From the NCBI GenBank assembly GCA_964579725.1, contig CAZOHG010000006.1, positions 22,237-86,236 of the forward strand: a stretch of 64,000 bases of DNA. The letters run 5' to 3'. Shown in pieces: positions 1 to 8,499 of the stretch; the stretch's first letter is position 1, and every line of letters begins with the position of its first letter. The notes under the pieces are model-generated. The model did not search any database. It was not told where the DNA came from and saw only the letters and a program-made list of their open reading frames with translations. This DNA is from CAZOHG01 sp964579725. Lineage in GTDB: Bacteria; Zhuqueibacterota; JdFR-76; BMS3Abin05. A program made the position numbers and the translations under genes.

Positions 1-1
1 G

Positions 2-196
2 GGTGTAAACGATTGGAAATTTTTGGCTCCCGTTTTGATTGGAGACACGATTTACGGACGAGCAGAAGTGACCAAAACTCGAAAAAGCTCCAAACAGAAG
101 GCGGGGATTGTTACCTTTTCCGTTCAGGTACACAACCAGCGTGACGAGGTGGTTCAAAAGGGAACCTTCGTCCTGCTTTTCGAAAGTAAGCAATAG
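2..196 (+). CDS. MaoC-like acyl-CoA dehydratase, C-terminal fragment
   Basis: This is the 3' end of a gene cut by the window edge; 64 residues are readable up to a TAG stop. The fragment reads VNDWKFLAPVLIGDTI, then an E-V-T/K-R stretch and a final strand with VQVHNQRDEVVQKGT. That is the usual end of a MaoC/hotdog-fold (R)-specific enoyl-CoA hydratase: a conserved F..PV..GDT turn followed by V.N Q..E.V..G strands. Known members hydrate or dehydrate acyl-CoA thioesters in the cytoplasm. The catalytic Asp/His lie upstream of the window, so activity cannot be judged. The assignment rests on pattern recognition of the C-terminal half only. Confidence 0.7.
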   Translation, partial: GVNDWKFLAPVLIGDTIYGRAEVTKTRKSSKQKAGIVTFSVQVHNQRDEVVQKGTFVLLFESKQ

Positions 197-382
197 CAGG
201 CTCCTTAAGTCCCAATCTGGCCAAAAATCCACAGATTTTTTGCCAATCGTGTAAACAGCCGGACACCGGAAGCGAATTCCCCCGCCCGCGTTTCAAGAGG
301 ACGCTTGAGCAAAAACCCACTCATTCATGAAAAGAGTGAAAAAGAGGACCATTCAATTCACCATTTAACGCAAGGATGGACA

Positions 383-1984
383 ATGGCACTACGTATTAAT
401 GGCATTCAAATTGACGATGCCACCATCGCTCAGGAAATCGAGCGGCTTCGCCCCCAATATGTGGACTATTTTTCGGACCAAGAGCCCGAAGAAGAGGAAG
501 AAACGCTTTTGAGCTGGGCTCAGGAGAATATAATCGAAGAGGTGCTGATTCAGGAAGAGGTACAAAAGCGGGGTATTCGCGTTTCAAAAAACGAGGTTTA
601 CCGAGCATTTCAGGATTTAGTTCGAAAGTTCGGCAGTCCAGAGGCGCTGTACCAGCATTTCGAGACCACTCAAAAGGACAAACCGGCCATTCGCCTTTTT
701 TTACAGAAAAGGCTGGCCATAAAAAAGCTTTTTGATTCGGTGTGTACCGATCCGACCCGCTCGAGAGGCGAGCAGGAGGAGGCCTTTATAGAGGAACTCA
801 GGGCACACGCAAACATTCAGATAGATTCCCCCTACGAACGGCCGCGCAAAAAGCTGACGTCCGTTCTGGTGAAACCGGCCGGCCCCGATTGCAATCTTGC
901 CTGCACCTATTGTTTTTACCTAAAAAAGGCTGCCCTTTTCACCGAGACAAAGGTTCACCGAATGTCCGCCCACGTCCTCGAAGAAACCGTGCGGCAGGCG
1001 GTCACACAAGCCGACAAGGAAATTTCGTTTGCCTGGCAGGGCGGCGAGCCCACTTTAATGGGGCTCCCTTTCTTCGAAACGGCGATCGAGTTACAGAAAA
1101 AATTCGCGGGCAGCACCAAAGTGGGCAACGGCTTGCAAACCAACGGCATTCTTCTCAATCCCGATTGGGCGGCTTTCCTGAAAAACAACCATTTTTTGGT
1201 GGGGCTTTCTTTGGACGGCCCCAAGCACGTGCACGATCATTACCGCCTGTTTAAGGGCGGAAAAGGTAGTTGGGAACAGGTTACCGACCGCGCCAAAATG
1301 CTCCTCGATGCCGGAGTGGACGTAAACGTCCTGACTGTGGTTTCCGATTATTCCGCCCGTTTTCCGGAAGAAATCTACAATTTCCACAAATCTCTCGGAC
1401 TGCGCCACATGCAATTTATTCCCGTGGTTGAGACCCACCCCCGTATTCCAACCGAAGCGGCACCCTTTTCGGTTTTGCCACAGGCCTACGGAGAATTTCT
1501 GAAGAAAATTTTCGATCTTTGGTGGCAGGATTTTCGACACGGCATGCCTACAACCTTTGTCCGCTATTTTGATTCGGTTTTCTTCAATTACGTGGGACTG
1601 GAGCCGCCGGATTGTGAACTAAAGCGAGCTTGCGGTGTGTACGTGGTGGTGGAACACAACGGGGACATCTACGCCTGCGATTTTTTCGTGGAACCCCGTT
1701 GGAAATTGGGGAATGTTTTGCACGACCGGCTGACAGACCTGCTGAATTCCAGCCGACAATTTCATTTCGGGCAGTTCAAAGCCATTCTGCCGAGCGAATG
1801 TTTGTCCTGCCCCTGGCGGCCCTACTGCTGGGGAGGCTGCCCCAAAGACCGGATTCGGGACCCGCGGGACAACGGGAGCAACCACTTCTGCCAGTCGTAC
1901 AAGATGTTTTTTGAACACGCCCACGCCCGGCTACAAGTGTTGGCCCGAAAATGGCGTCTCGGCGCGATGGGGCAAAAATTTTGA
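383..1984 (+). CDS. Radical SAM/SPASM anaerobic sulfatase-maturase-like protein with SurA-like N-terminal domain
   Basis: A 533-aa protein of two parts. Residues 1-125 (MALRINGIQIDDATIAQEI, a Glu-rich linker, then helical GIRVSKNEVYRAFQDLV) resemble the helical chaperone region of SurA/parvulin-type peptidyl-prolyl isomerases. From about residue 150 a radical SAM core carries CNLACTYC (Cys170, 174 and 177), which binds the SAM-cluster, followed by the WQGGEPTL motif. The C-terminal third is a SPASM domain with Cys-rich motifs (RACGVYVVV, YACDFF, CLSCPWRPYCWGGCP, HFCQSY) for auxiliary Fe-S clusters. This core is characteristic of anSME enzymes, which oxidise a Cys/Ser of a sulfatase to formylglycine, and of related peptide maturases. 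No sulfatase lies in this window. The ATG at 383 has AAGGA six bases upstream and begins the recognisable domain; a TTG at 305 would add 26 unconvincing residues. Confidence 0.88.
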   Translation: MALRINGIQIDDATIAQEIERLRPQYVDYFSDQEPEEEEETLLSWAQENIIEEVLIQEEVQKRGIRVSKNEVYRAFQDLVRKFGSPEALYQHFETTQKDKPAIRLFLQKRLAIKKLFDSVCTDPTRSRGEQEEAFIEELRAHANIQIDSPYERPRKKLTSVLVKPAGPDCNLACTYCFYLKKAALFTETKVHRMSAHVLEETVRQAVTQADKEISFAWQGGEPTLMGLPFFETAIELQKKFAGSTKVGNGLQTNGILLNPDWAAFLKNNHFLVGLSLDGPKHVHDHYRLFKGGKGSWEQVTDRAKMLLDAGVDVNVLTVVSDYSARFPEEIYNFHKSLGLRHMQFIPVVETHPRIPTEAAPFSVLPQAYGEFLKKIFDLWWQDFRHGMPTTFVRYFDSVFFNYVGLEPPDCELKRACGVYVVVEHNGDIYACDFFVEPRWKLGNVLHDRLTDLLNSSRQFHFGQFKAILPSECLSCPWRPYCWGGCPKDRIRDPRDNGSNHFCQSYKMFFEHAHARLQVLARKWRLGAMGQKF

Positions 1985-2123
1985 GTCCTTTTCGGGGATG
2001 CCCGGCTCTAAAACCGGCTTTTTTTTAAACAGAGATGAAAAGAATTTTCCTCGTTCCGAATCTTCCTACCGCCGAACAGCTCCAATATTTCCCTTTGCCA
2101 GAGAGCCTTCGTCTCTCACTTGG

Positions 2124-3056
2124 TCAAAAAGAATCGGTTCCCCAGTAGAGGGTTCGTTCGGGCGGGAAAAGCGACTCGACTTTGTCCGTGCCAAAAAATT
2201 CCGGATCCAAAATGGAAAACATGACGCTGGTGTCGGTTTTAACTTCTACCTTGCACGCATCGGATTCCTTCCAAAGGGCTCCCAGAGGAGCCGTCAACTG
2301 CACTTTTTGCCGGTTGCTGCGAATGGCCAATTCCCGGGAAAGAGCCAGCAAATGTTCAGCCTCGTTGTCAAGTGCTCCGAATTCCATGACGTTGGCCGTT
2401 TTTTCCTCTACCTTCCCGCGCAAATAGGCTACCGGTCGGTTCTCTGCAAATCGCACCAAAAAATGGTGCGTATTTTGTTTCTTCAGGCGGAATTGACTCC
2501 GCCACCGAACCTCGTCCCGTACCAAAGGGCCGTTCCAGCGAAGGGAAAATTCGGCGTGAATTTGCCGAACCGTTTGAAAATCTCGTTCAAAATCAAAGAC
2601 ACGCACAGACGGGTCCCCCTGGGGTCGGGCTCCAAAATCAGCCACAAAGGTCTGGCGAGGCAGAGTTTGAAATCCCACGCGTTCGTAAAAGGGGTTAATG
2701 TCGGTGAAAAGCATGGAAAGAGGCATGTGCTCCGCTTTCATGGTTTCAATGGCTTTCCGCAAAACGCGTGTTGAAAATCCGCGTTTCAAAAACTCCGGGT
2801 GCGTGGAAACGTTGGCAATCCCCCCAAACGGGACTGTTTTTCCGTTCCAATAGAGTTGGCGGGGCGTCACAAGGACGCTGCTTACCAATTTCCCCTCTAC
2901 CCGCAAAAGATGAATATTTCGATATTCCACCGCAGGGTCGTACAGAAAGGCATATTCAAAATAATCCCGTGGGGTAGCGGGAAAAGCGCGATCCCACAAA
3001 TCCAATGCGTCAATTAAATCTTTGTGCGATGTGGCCGGGCCAAGATAATCCTTCAT
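2124..3056 (-). CDS. GNAT family N-acetyltransferase (Eis-like)
   Basis: A 310-aa cytoplasmic protein. The N-terminal half has the GNAT acetyl-CoA signature: a strand with GGIANVSTHPEFLKRGFST (conserved V..P..R..G.), a helix (RVLRKAIETMKAEHMP), then LFTDINPFYERVGF, the classic Y.r.GF motif. The second half looks like a further degenerate acetyltransferase-like segment, as in Eis-type two-domain proteins. The acceptor substrate is not predictable. The ATG at 3056 is chosen because GGAGG lies upstream and the reading frame before it is not protein-like and overlaps the preceding kinase. It is the last gene of the ROK/GHMP cluster, 46 bases after the kinase stop. Confidence 0.82.
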   Translation of the reverse strand: MKDYLGPATSHKDLIDALDLWDRAFPATPRDYFEYAFLYDPAVEYRNIHLLRVEGKLVSSVLVTPRQLYWNGKTVPFGGIANVSTHPEFLKRGFSTRVLRKAIETMKAEHMPLSMLFTDINPFYERVGFQTLPRQTFVADFGARPQGDPSVRVFDFERDFQTVRQIHAEFSLRWNGPLVRDEVRWRSQFRLKKQNTHHFLVRFAENRPVAYLRGKVEEKTANVMEFGALDNEAEHLLALSRELAIRSNRQKVQLTAPLGALWKESDACKVEVKTDTSVMFSILDPEFFGTDKVESLFPPERTLYWGTDSF

Positions 3057-3102
3057 GATTTTTGCAAACCTCCTGATTTTTTCAACACCGTTCCCAAAAA
3101 AT

Positions 3103-4185
3103 CTACTTGCGCGGCGATTCCACCCGAACGCCTTCGTCCACACGGACAATGTAGGGCACACCGCCTTCGGCACGAATGGCTTCCGCCACGGCTTCGGTGT
3201 TTTCCGGAGCGTACGCAAACATGCACCCCCCGCCGCCGGAGCCGTTAATTTTCCCTCCGTACGCGCCCGCTTTGAGCGCCGCCTCCAACATTCGGTCGAT
3301 TTTGGGGGTTGAAATTTTTAGCACATCTCGCAAAATCGTCTGGTGTTCGTTCAGCAGAGCGCCGAATTTTCGGTGGTCCAGAACGGGTTGGGTGAGAACG
3401 TGCAAAGCGCGCCGGGTAATGTCCCGATTTTTCAGAAATCCCTCCAACAAACCGAACGCCTCGGAGGTCAATTGACTTTTTAGCGGAGTGACAGCCTCTA
3501 TTTTCAGATGGGGCAGTTTTTCCAGCGAAAGGGCCGGCGAATGATTGTTCAGGATTGCAAGCATCCCGTTTTTTACGCGCCTTAAAATCCCCTTCGTGTC
3601 CTTCGCCTCGCGGGAATCCCCCAAAACAAATGCCCCCAATTGGGGAAACAGGCGTTGGGCCGGTTGAGGCGCACGAAAATCCAGGTACAACACACCGCCC
3701 AAACTGGTGGCGTAGTGGTCCATCATGCCGCCGGGTTCTTTAAATTCTGCCACTTCCGCGCGGTGTGCCATTTGTGCGATAAAAATCAAATCGTTTCGCC
3801 GAGGGTGACGCACAGCCTCCAATAAAAATTTCACCCAGGCAACCACCAGAGCGGAAGAGCTGGACGTCCCGGAATTAATCGGAATGCTACCGCGTACTTC
3901 GCAATCGAATCCCGTGGGAAAATCAATACCTTCGCGTTGAAGCACATTGACCACACTTTTCAAATAATCCCGCTCCTGCCCGTAGGGGATTTCTTTCTGT
4001 AAATCGAATGTTTCCTCGGCGCCAATATCGGGAAGAGAAAAGTGAATCCGGCGGTCGGGCCGCATTTCCCCGGAAATACGAATGCGAAGATTAATTGCGC
4101 TGGTAATGACCGGCAGATGCAGGTAATCCTGGTGTTCTCCGAAGAGGCAAATTCGTCCGGGCGCCGAAGTGGTCAAATTGGGCAT
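3103..4185 (-). CDS. GHMP family sugar kinase (galactokinase-like)
   Basis: A 360-aa cytoplasmic kinase with the three GHMP motifs. Motif 1 is APGRICLFGEHQDYLHLPV, matching the galactokinase-type GR.nliGEH.DY. Motif 2 is the ATP-binding GSIPINSGTSSSSALV. Motif 3 is the C-terminal GGKINGSGGGGCMFAYA. The GEHQDY signature points to galactokinase and its relatives (galactose, arabinose or N-acetylgalactosamine 1-kinases) rather than mevalonate or homoserine kinase, but the exact sugar is not resolved. The second ATG (4185) is preferred over the first (4197) because GAGGA sits five bases upstream. The gene follows the ROK regulator by 12 bases, so both are almost certainly co-transcribed and the sugar is likely connected to the regulator's ligand. 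Confidence 0.85.
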   Translation of the reverse strand: MPNLTTSAPGRICLFGEHQDYLHLPVITSAINLRIRISGEMRPDRRIHFSLPDIGAEETFDLQKEIPYGQERDYLKSVVNVLQREGIDFPTGFDCEVRGSIPINSGTSSSSALVVAWVKFLLEAVRHPRRNDLIFIAQMAHRAEVAEFKEPGGMMDHYATSLGGVLYLDFRAPQPAQRLFPQLGAFVLGDSREAKDTKGILRRVKNGMLAILNNHSPALSLEKLPHLKIEAVTPLKSQLTSEAFGLLEGFLKNRDITRRALHVLTQPVLDHRKFGALLNEHQTILRDVLKISTPKIDRMLEAALKAGAYGGKINGSGGGGCMFAYAPENTEAVAEAIRAEGGVPYIVRVDEGVRVESPRK

Positions 4186-4197
4186 GGTATTCCTCAT

Positions 4198-5439
4198 TTA
4201 GACAAACGAACTGACGTCAATGTGATTGGTTTGGAAAATTTCTTTTTTGACCAGCGTCGTTGCCCCCAACGCACCGGCCAGGTATCCCAATTCCGACACC
4301 ACAATTTGCGCCCGTTCACTAATGTGCGGCAGAGCGCGCTTGGTGGCTTCGGTTTGAATGGGATTCAGCAAAAAGCGCCCGGCCCGCGAAACCCTTCCCC
4401 CTAAAATAACGATTTCCGGATTAAACAAATTGATTAAAATCGCCAGCCCCTGCCCGATGTAGCGCCCCGCTTGTTCAATAATTTCAATCGAAAGCTGGTC
4501 CCCCATTTGAGCGGCTTTTACCACCCACTCCGGGTTAATGGCCTCCACATCTCCCCGAACCAACGCCCGCAGTTTCGTCTTTTTTCCGGCGCGAACCAGT
4601 TGCCTGGCCTGTTCGGCAATGGCATGCCCCGAAGCCAAACTCTCCAAACAGCCGTATTTCCCGCATTGACACAGGGGGCCGTTTTCTTTCAGGGTAATGT
4701 GACCAAATTCACCGGCAAATCCGTCGTGGCCGTGGTAAATGGTTCGATTGGTAATAATTCCCAGTCCGATTCCCCAACCGAGATTAAGACAAAGGGCGTT
4801 TCGGGCATTTTTCGCCAGTCCGAACCACAATTCCCCCAATGCCATGGCACGAGCGTCATTTTCCACAAAAACGGGCAAGTCCAGTTTTTTTTCGAATATC
4901 TCGCGAATGGGTCGCTCGTCGAAATTCAAAAAGGTGTAGCTCTTGCCCAATTTACAATTGACCAGCCCGGGAATGGCCAACCCGACACCTAAAACACGAT
5001 TTCTTTGAACCCCACTTTTTTCAATGGCTCGGTTGATTTCTGTCGCAATTTGGTCAATAACGGCCGGATCGTGCAAATCTAACGTGTGAAATAATTTTTC
5101 GTAAATCACATTTTGACTTAAATCCACCAAAATAATGTTGGTGTTAAAGCGGCCTAAATCGGCTCCTACCACGTACCGGGCTGTTGTGTTCAGGCGAATG
5201 TGTTGGGGCGGACGACCGGGGCTTGTGGCTTCTCCTTTCTCTCGAATAATGTAATCTTCCGATTCCAACTCCTGAATCAGATTGGTCACCGTGGGCACAT
5301 TAAAACCTGTGCGCCGGCTCAATTCCGTAAGCGACAATGCCCCGTTTGAGCGTAACGTATTAAGAATAATATTCTTACGAATACGCCTTTTAAGTGAAAC
5401 ACGCGTAAGATTTTTGGCCCTAATGCGCAATTCATTCAT
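4198..5439 (-). CDS. ROK family transcriptional regulator (NagC/XylR type)
   Basis: A 413-aa protein with an N-terminal winged helix (RRIRKNIILNTLRSNGALSL, TELSRRTGFNVPTVTNLIQEL). The ROK sugar-kinase-like fold follows, with GADLGRFNTNIILVDL, the NDARAMALGELWFG catalytic/effector region, and the zinc motif C-x-CGxxGC (CQCGKYGCLE) in its usual place. ROK regulators bind sugars or sugar phosphates and usually repress the operon they sit in. Here the gene is followed at 12 bases by a GHMP sugar kinase and preceded by a 44-aa membrane peptide whose stop lies inside the ROK start, suggesting translational coupling. The start codon ATG (5439) has only a weak purine-rich site, which fits coupling. 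Confidence 0.9.
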   Translation of the reverse strand: MNELRIRAKNLTRVSLKRRIRKNIILNTLRSNGALSLTELSRRTGFNVPTVTNLIQELESEDYIIREKGEATSPGRPPQHIRLNTTARYVVGADLGRFNTNIILVDLSQNVIYEKLFHTLDLHDPAVIDQIATEINRAIEKSGVQRNRVLGVGLAIPGLVNCKLGKSYTFLNFDERPIREIFEKKLDLPVFVENDARAMALGELWFGLAKNARNALCLNLGWGIGLGIITNRTIYHGHDGFAGEFGHITLKENGPLCQCGKYGCLESLASGHAIAEQARQLVRAGKKTKLRALVRGDVEAINPEWVVKAAQMGDQLSIEIIEQAGRYIGQGLAILINLFNPEIVILGGRVSRAGRFLLNPIQTEATKRALPHISERAQIVVSELGYLAGALGATTLVKKEIFQTNHIDVSSFV

Positions 5440-5566
5440 GAGATTTTCCGGGCACCTGTTTGTGCTTGCGCATGAGACTCTTGAATTCTTTCAGCGGAAT
5501 TACAATCCAGATGACCAAAATAATCAACCCGACCAGCCAAATGCTCCAGGTGATCCAATCAAACAT
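5432..5566 (-). CDS. Small single-pass membrane protein upstream of ROK regulator
   Basis: A 44-aa open frame starting MFDWITWSIWLVGLIILVIW and ending in a basic tail (LKEFKSLMRKHKQVPGKSHE). One hydrophobic helix spans about residues 7-23, followed by a positively charged cytoplasmic-type tail. AGGAG lies eight bases before the ATG, a textbook ribosome-binding site, and the stop overlaps the first eight bases of the ROK gene. This arrangement strongly suggests a real translated peptide and coupling to the regulator. No family is recognised. It could be a small subunit or modulator of a transporter, or a leader-type peptide. Confidence 0.7.
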   Translation of the reverse strand: MFDWITWSIWLVGLIILVIWIVIPLKEFKSLMRKHKQVPGKSHE

Positions 5567-5711
5567 AGGGGAATCTCCTACCTTGAATATCCCAAAACCG
5601 CACCCGTTCTTTCCGGCACAGCCGTTTCTCTGCTATTCGCCACAAGCGCGGCGGCGAGCCGAAAAGTGCCCCAAAATGGTGCCCCCTCTCCAGAGACGGC
5701 AGACGGGTGGA

Positions 5712-6848
5712 TTAAATTAGGCGGCGGGCGATTGTCATTAATTCCGCCTCCCGAACCCCTTCGTAAATCTCCAAAATGCGGGCGTCACGGTAAAAGCGCT
5801 GGATATCGTACTCATCGATATACCCGTAGCCGCCGTGCAGTTGAAGGGCTTCGTTGGTTACCCAAACAGCAACGTGACCGGAATAATACTTGGCCATGGC
5901 GTTCAACTTGGGATCGGGATGACCCTGATCGACCGTCCAGGCCGCCTTGTACATCAGGGTTCGCGCCAATTCAATTTGTGTTGCCATTTCGGCCAATTTG
6001 AACTGAACGGCCTGGTTGGCAATGATCGGCTGTCCGAATGTTTTGCGCTCCTGCACGTATTTAAGAGCCAGATCCAGCGCCCCCTGTGCTACACCGACAC
6101 CTTGAGCCGCCACCATAATGCGGGTAACATCAAAAAATTGCATGACCTGATAAAACCCCCTTCCCTCTTGCCCAATTAAATTGGACTGCGGAACACGGAC
6201 GTTGTCAAAAACAATTTCAGCTGTGTCGCTGGCTCGAATGCCCATTTTCCCGTGTATTTTGGTACGGGTAATCCCCTCCCGGTCGGCTTCTACCAAAATC
6301 AGACTTTGACGTTGGTGGCGCTTTTCCGCTTCTGGGTTCGTCACGGCCAACACCACCATAAAATCACACACCGTTCCATTTGTAATGAACATTTTGCTGC
6401 CATTTAAGATGTACGAATCGCCATCCTTTTTGGCTGTGGTTTTAATACCGGCCACGTCGGTTCCGGCGTCCGGCTCCGTGTACGCTCCGGCGGAAATGGC
6501 CTGTCCGTTCACAATCGGAGGCAAATACTTTTTCTTCTGCTCTTCCGTACCGAAAAACAAGATGTTTTCCGATCCGAAAGGCGCCGCCCCAATTAGCCCG
6601 ATTCCCATGTCCACACGCGAAAATTGCTCCGTAATGAGAGCGTTTTCCAGGAACCCAACACCCGCTCCCCCGTATTCTTCGGGAATGAAAGCTCCGATTA
6701 ATCCGTTTTCACAAGCCTTTTTCCAAATCTCCCGGGGGTAGCGTTCTTCACGGTCGTATTCTTTGGCAACAGGCGTAAACTCGTTCACCGCAAATTTATA
6801 AGCCATTTCCTGAAGCATCTTCTGTTCATCGGTCAATTCGAAGTCCAT
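5712..6848 (-). CDS. Acyl-CoA dehydrogenase
   Basis: A 378-aa, full-length flavoenzyme of the acyl-CoA dehydrogenase family (alpha,beta-oxidation of acyl-CoA with FAD, electrons passed to ETF). The three domains are visible: N-terminal helices (MDFELTDEQKMLQEMAYKF), the beta domain with AGAYTEPDAGTDVAGIKTTA and MFITNG, and the C-terminal helices with RKTFGQPI, LQLHGGYGYIDEYDIQRFYRDAR and LEIYEGVREAE. The Glu of IYEG is the expected catalytic base of short/medium-chain enzymes. AGGAG lies six bases from the ATG. The MaoC-like fragment at the window start may belong to the same pathway, but no operon link is visible. Confidence 0.95.
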   Translation of the reverse strand: MDFELTDEQKMLQEMAYKFAVNEFTPVAKEYDREERYPREIWKKACENGLIGAFIPEEYGGAGVGFLENALITEQFSRVDMGIGLIGAAPFGSENILFFGTEEQKKKYLPPIVNGQAISAGAYTEPDAGTDVAGIKTTAKKDGDSYILNGSKMFITNGTVCDFMVVLAVTNPEAEKRHQRQSLILVEADREGITRTKIHGKMGIRASDTAEIVFDNVRVPQSNLIGQEGRGFYQVMQFFDVTRIMVAAQGVGVAQGALDLALKYVQERKTFGQPIIANQAVQFKLAEMATQIELARTLMYKAAWTVDQGHPDPKLNAMAKYYSGHVAVWVTNEALQLHGGYGYIDEYDIQRFYRDARILEIYEGVREAELMTIARRLI

Positions 6849-7436
6849 GGCATTCTCCTTTTTTTAAAAATCAAACGCTTCAAAACCCTTTTTGGGCATC
6901 CAATCCGCCAATCTTTGGATCGCCCAAAAACTTTTTCCGCCGAAACATCCGCAGAACAAATCAGAACTTCTCTTCCAAAAGACTTTTTCACGAAGATACC
7001 GGTAGATAAAACTTCCTGGCAGAAATGTAGCCCCCAATTTCCGAAAAAGAAAGGTACCTTTTGGGTTTCAAATAGTGTGTTAAAATTTACCTATTTTGCC
7101 GATTAAAAACAAGCCAATTTTCAAAAATTGACGGGACAGAGCCATTTAATTCCTGTTCTCAAGCGATTTGTTTTTCCGCCTTTCTCCGGCATTTATTGGA
7201 AAGAACAAAGAAGGGGGATTTTTGCTAATTTCTTTGAACAGCTACTGAAAAAGAGACGCCAAATCGAGCCGTCGAGCCATTTGGTGAACAAAAGCCTTGA
7301 TAATTTCCAAAAATAATCGCATATTATAGGCGATTTTTTTGTGAGTTCCCAAAATTGCACGTATAAGGCGCCGGATTTTTCCGGCAAGATTCCAATAAAA
7401 ACCAATGGTTTTATTTATTGAAGGAGGACAGGTTCG
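6849..7436 (+). other. Divergent intergenic region between acyl-CoA dehydrogenase and DHOD-like gene
   Basis: This stretch of 588 AT-rich bases has no convincing gene; the short open frames in it lack ribosome-binding sites and protein-like composition. It contains the rightward promoter at 7339-7367 and a perfect inverted repeat, CAATTTT-CA-AAAATTG, at 7115-7130 that could be an operator for either flanking gene. Confidence 0.6.
7339..7367 (+). promoter_or_regulatory. Predicted sigma70-type promoter for DHOD-like gene
   Basis: TTGTGA (7339-7344), a 17-base spacer and TATAAG (7362-7367). It lies about 70 bases before the start codon of the following gene, in AT-rich non-coding sequence. Confidence 0.5.
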
Positions 7437-8420
7437 ATGGCCGATTTGACTACCACGTACATGGGGCTGAAACTGAAAAATCCGGTAATCGTGGGCAGCA
7501 GCAGCATGATGCAATCCTTACAGGGTTTTCGAGACGCCGAAAAAGCCGGGGCAGGCGCCATTGTGATGAAATCACTTTTTGAGGAACAAATCCGCGCCGA
7601 AATTGGTGAGGTGGACGAGATTAGTGCCCAGGCCCACCCGGAAGAATACAATTATTTGATTTCCGAATTGGAAATGCAGTACGGTGCCGATCAATACATT
7701 CAACTTATTCGTCAGGCCAAAAAGGAACTCTCCATTCCGCTTATTGCGAGCATTAATTGCACATCTCCCAAATGGTGGGTGCAATACGCCAAGCAAATCG
7801 AATCGGCAGGGGCCGACGCCCTGGAGTTGAACATTTCCATTATGCCCTCCGATTTGTACAAAACCTCCCTGGAAATTGAAAAACAGTACTACGACATTAT
7901 TGCAGAAGCCCGAAAAGCCACCGGTCTGCCGTTGGCTGTGAAAATCGGCCCCTATTTTACCGGAATGGGTGTGGTTGCCCGTGAATTGTGTGAAAAGGGG
8001 GCTGACGCTCTGGTGCTCTTCAACCGCTTTTACCAATTCGATATTGACATCAACGCCCTGGAAATCAAAGGCGCCAATTGGTTCAGTCACCCCAACGAAA
8101 TGAGTTTACCGCTGCGCTGGATTTCCATTCTGGCGGGCAAAATTGCGTGCGACCTTTCGGCCACCACCGGCATTCACGACGCCGAGGGTGTGATTAAACA
8201 ATTGCTGGCCGGTGCCACCACCGTCCAGGTCGTGTCAACACTGTTTTTGAACAAATTCGGGCAAATTGAAAAGATTCTAAACGGCTTGTCCAACTGGATG
8301 GAAAAACATGGATTTACAAAAATTGACGATTTCCGCGGCAAACTGAGCCAGGCACAACATCCCACACCCGATATTTTTGAGCGGCTTCAGTACATTAAGG
8401 CTCTGGTGGGTATTGAATAG
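7437..8420 (+). CDS. Dihydroorotate dehydrogenase-like protein
   Basis: A 327-aa FMN-binding TIM-barrel protein of the DHOD/PreA superfamily. It begins with LTTTYMGLKLKNPVIVGSSS, the usual first strand, followed by AGAGAIVMKSLFEEQI, IASINCTSPKWWVQYAKQIESAGADALELNIS, then LPLAVKIGPYFT, ADALVLFNRFY and a C-terminal phosphate-binding GAT-type loop (LLAGATTVQVVSTLF). The family is often found as an uncharacterised paralogue of PyrD, so true dihydroorotate oxidation is not assured. The start ATG has GAAGGAGG nine bases upstream. It stands alone between promoter elements, with no pyrimidine genes adjacent. Confidence 0.88.
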   Translation: MADLTTTYMGLKLKNPVIVGSSSMMQSLQGFRDAEKAGAGAIVMKSLFEEQIRAEIGEVDEISAQAHPEEYNYLISELEMQYGADQYIQLIRQAKKELSIPLIASINCTSPKWWVQYAKQIESAGADALELNISIMPSDLYKTSLEIEKQYYDIIAEARKATGLPLAVKIGPYFTGMGVVARELCEKGADALVLFNRFYQFDIDINALEIKGANWFSHPNEMSLPLRWISILAGKIACDLSATTGIHDAEGVIKQLLAGATTVQVVSTLFLNKFGQIEKILNGLSNWMEKHGFTKIDDFRGKLSQAQHPTPDIFERLQYIKALVGIE

Positions 8421-8447
8421 GGCTTGCAACCGAAAAATAAAATTGGT

Positions 8448-8476
8448 TTGTACAAATTAATGTGAAACATTTTAAT
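8448..8476 (+). promoter_or_regulatory. Predicted promoter for DUF1460-like gene
   Basis: TTGTAC (8448-8453), a 17-base spacer and TTTAAT (8471-8476), 24 bases before the ATG at 8500, leaving a short leader with a GGAAG ribosome-binding site. Confidence 0.4.
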
Positions 8477-8499
8477 AATTAAGAATAAGGAAGAAAAAA

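Noticed and set aside
305..382. TTG start extending the radical SAM protein by 26 residues
   Set aside because: No ribosome-binding site; the added residues are unlike the domain that begins cleanly at ATG 383.
742..1254. Long overlapping frame inside the radical SAM gene, and similar frames across many genes
   Set aside because: Shadow frames: Arg/Pro/Gly-rich, no domain, wholly inside well-supported genes. All such frames were left out.
6915..7405. Small frames in the 6.9-7.4 kb gap
   Set aside because: No ribosome-binding site and no protein-like composition; they overlap the promoter region.
7437..8420. Calling this gene pyrD
   Set aside because: It belongs to the DHOD-like branch; no pyrimidine genes adjoin and catalytic identity cannot be shown from sequence alone.
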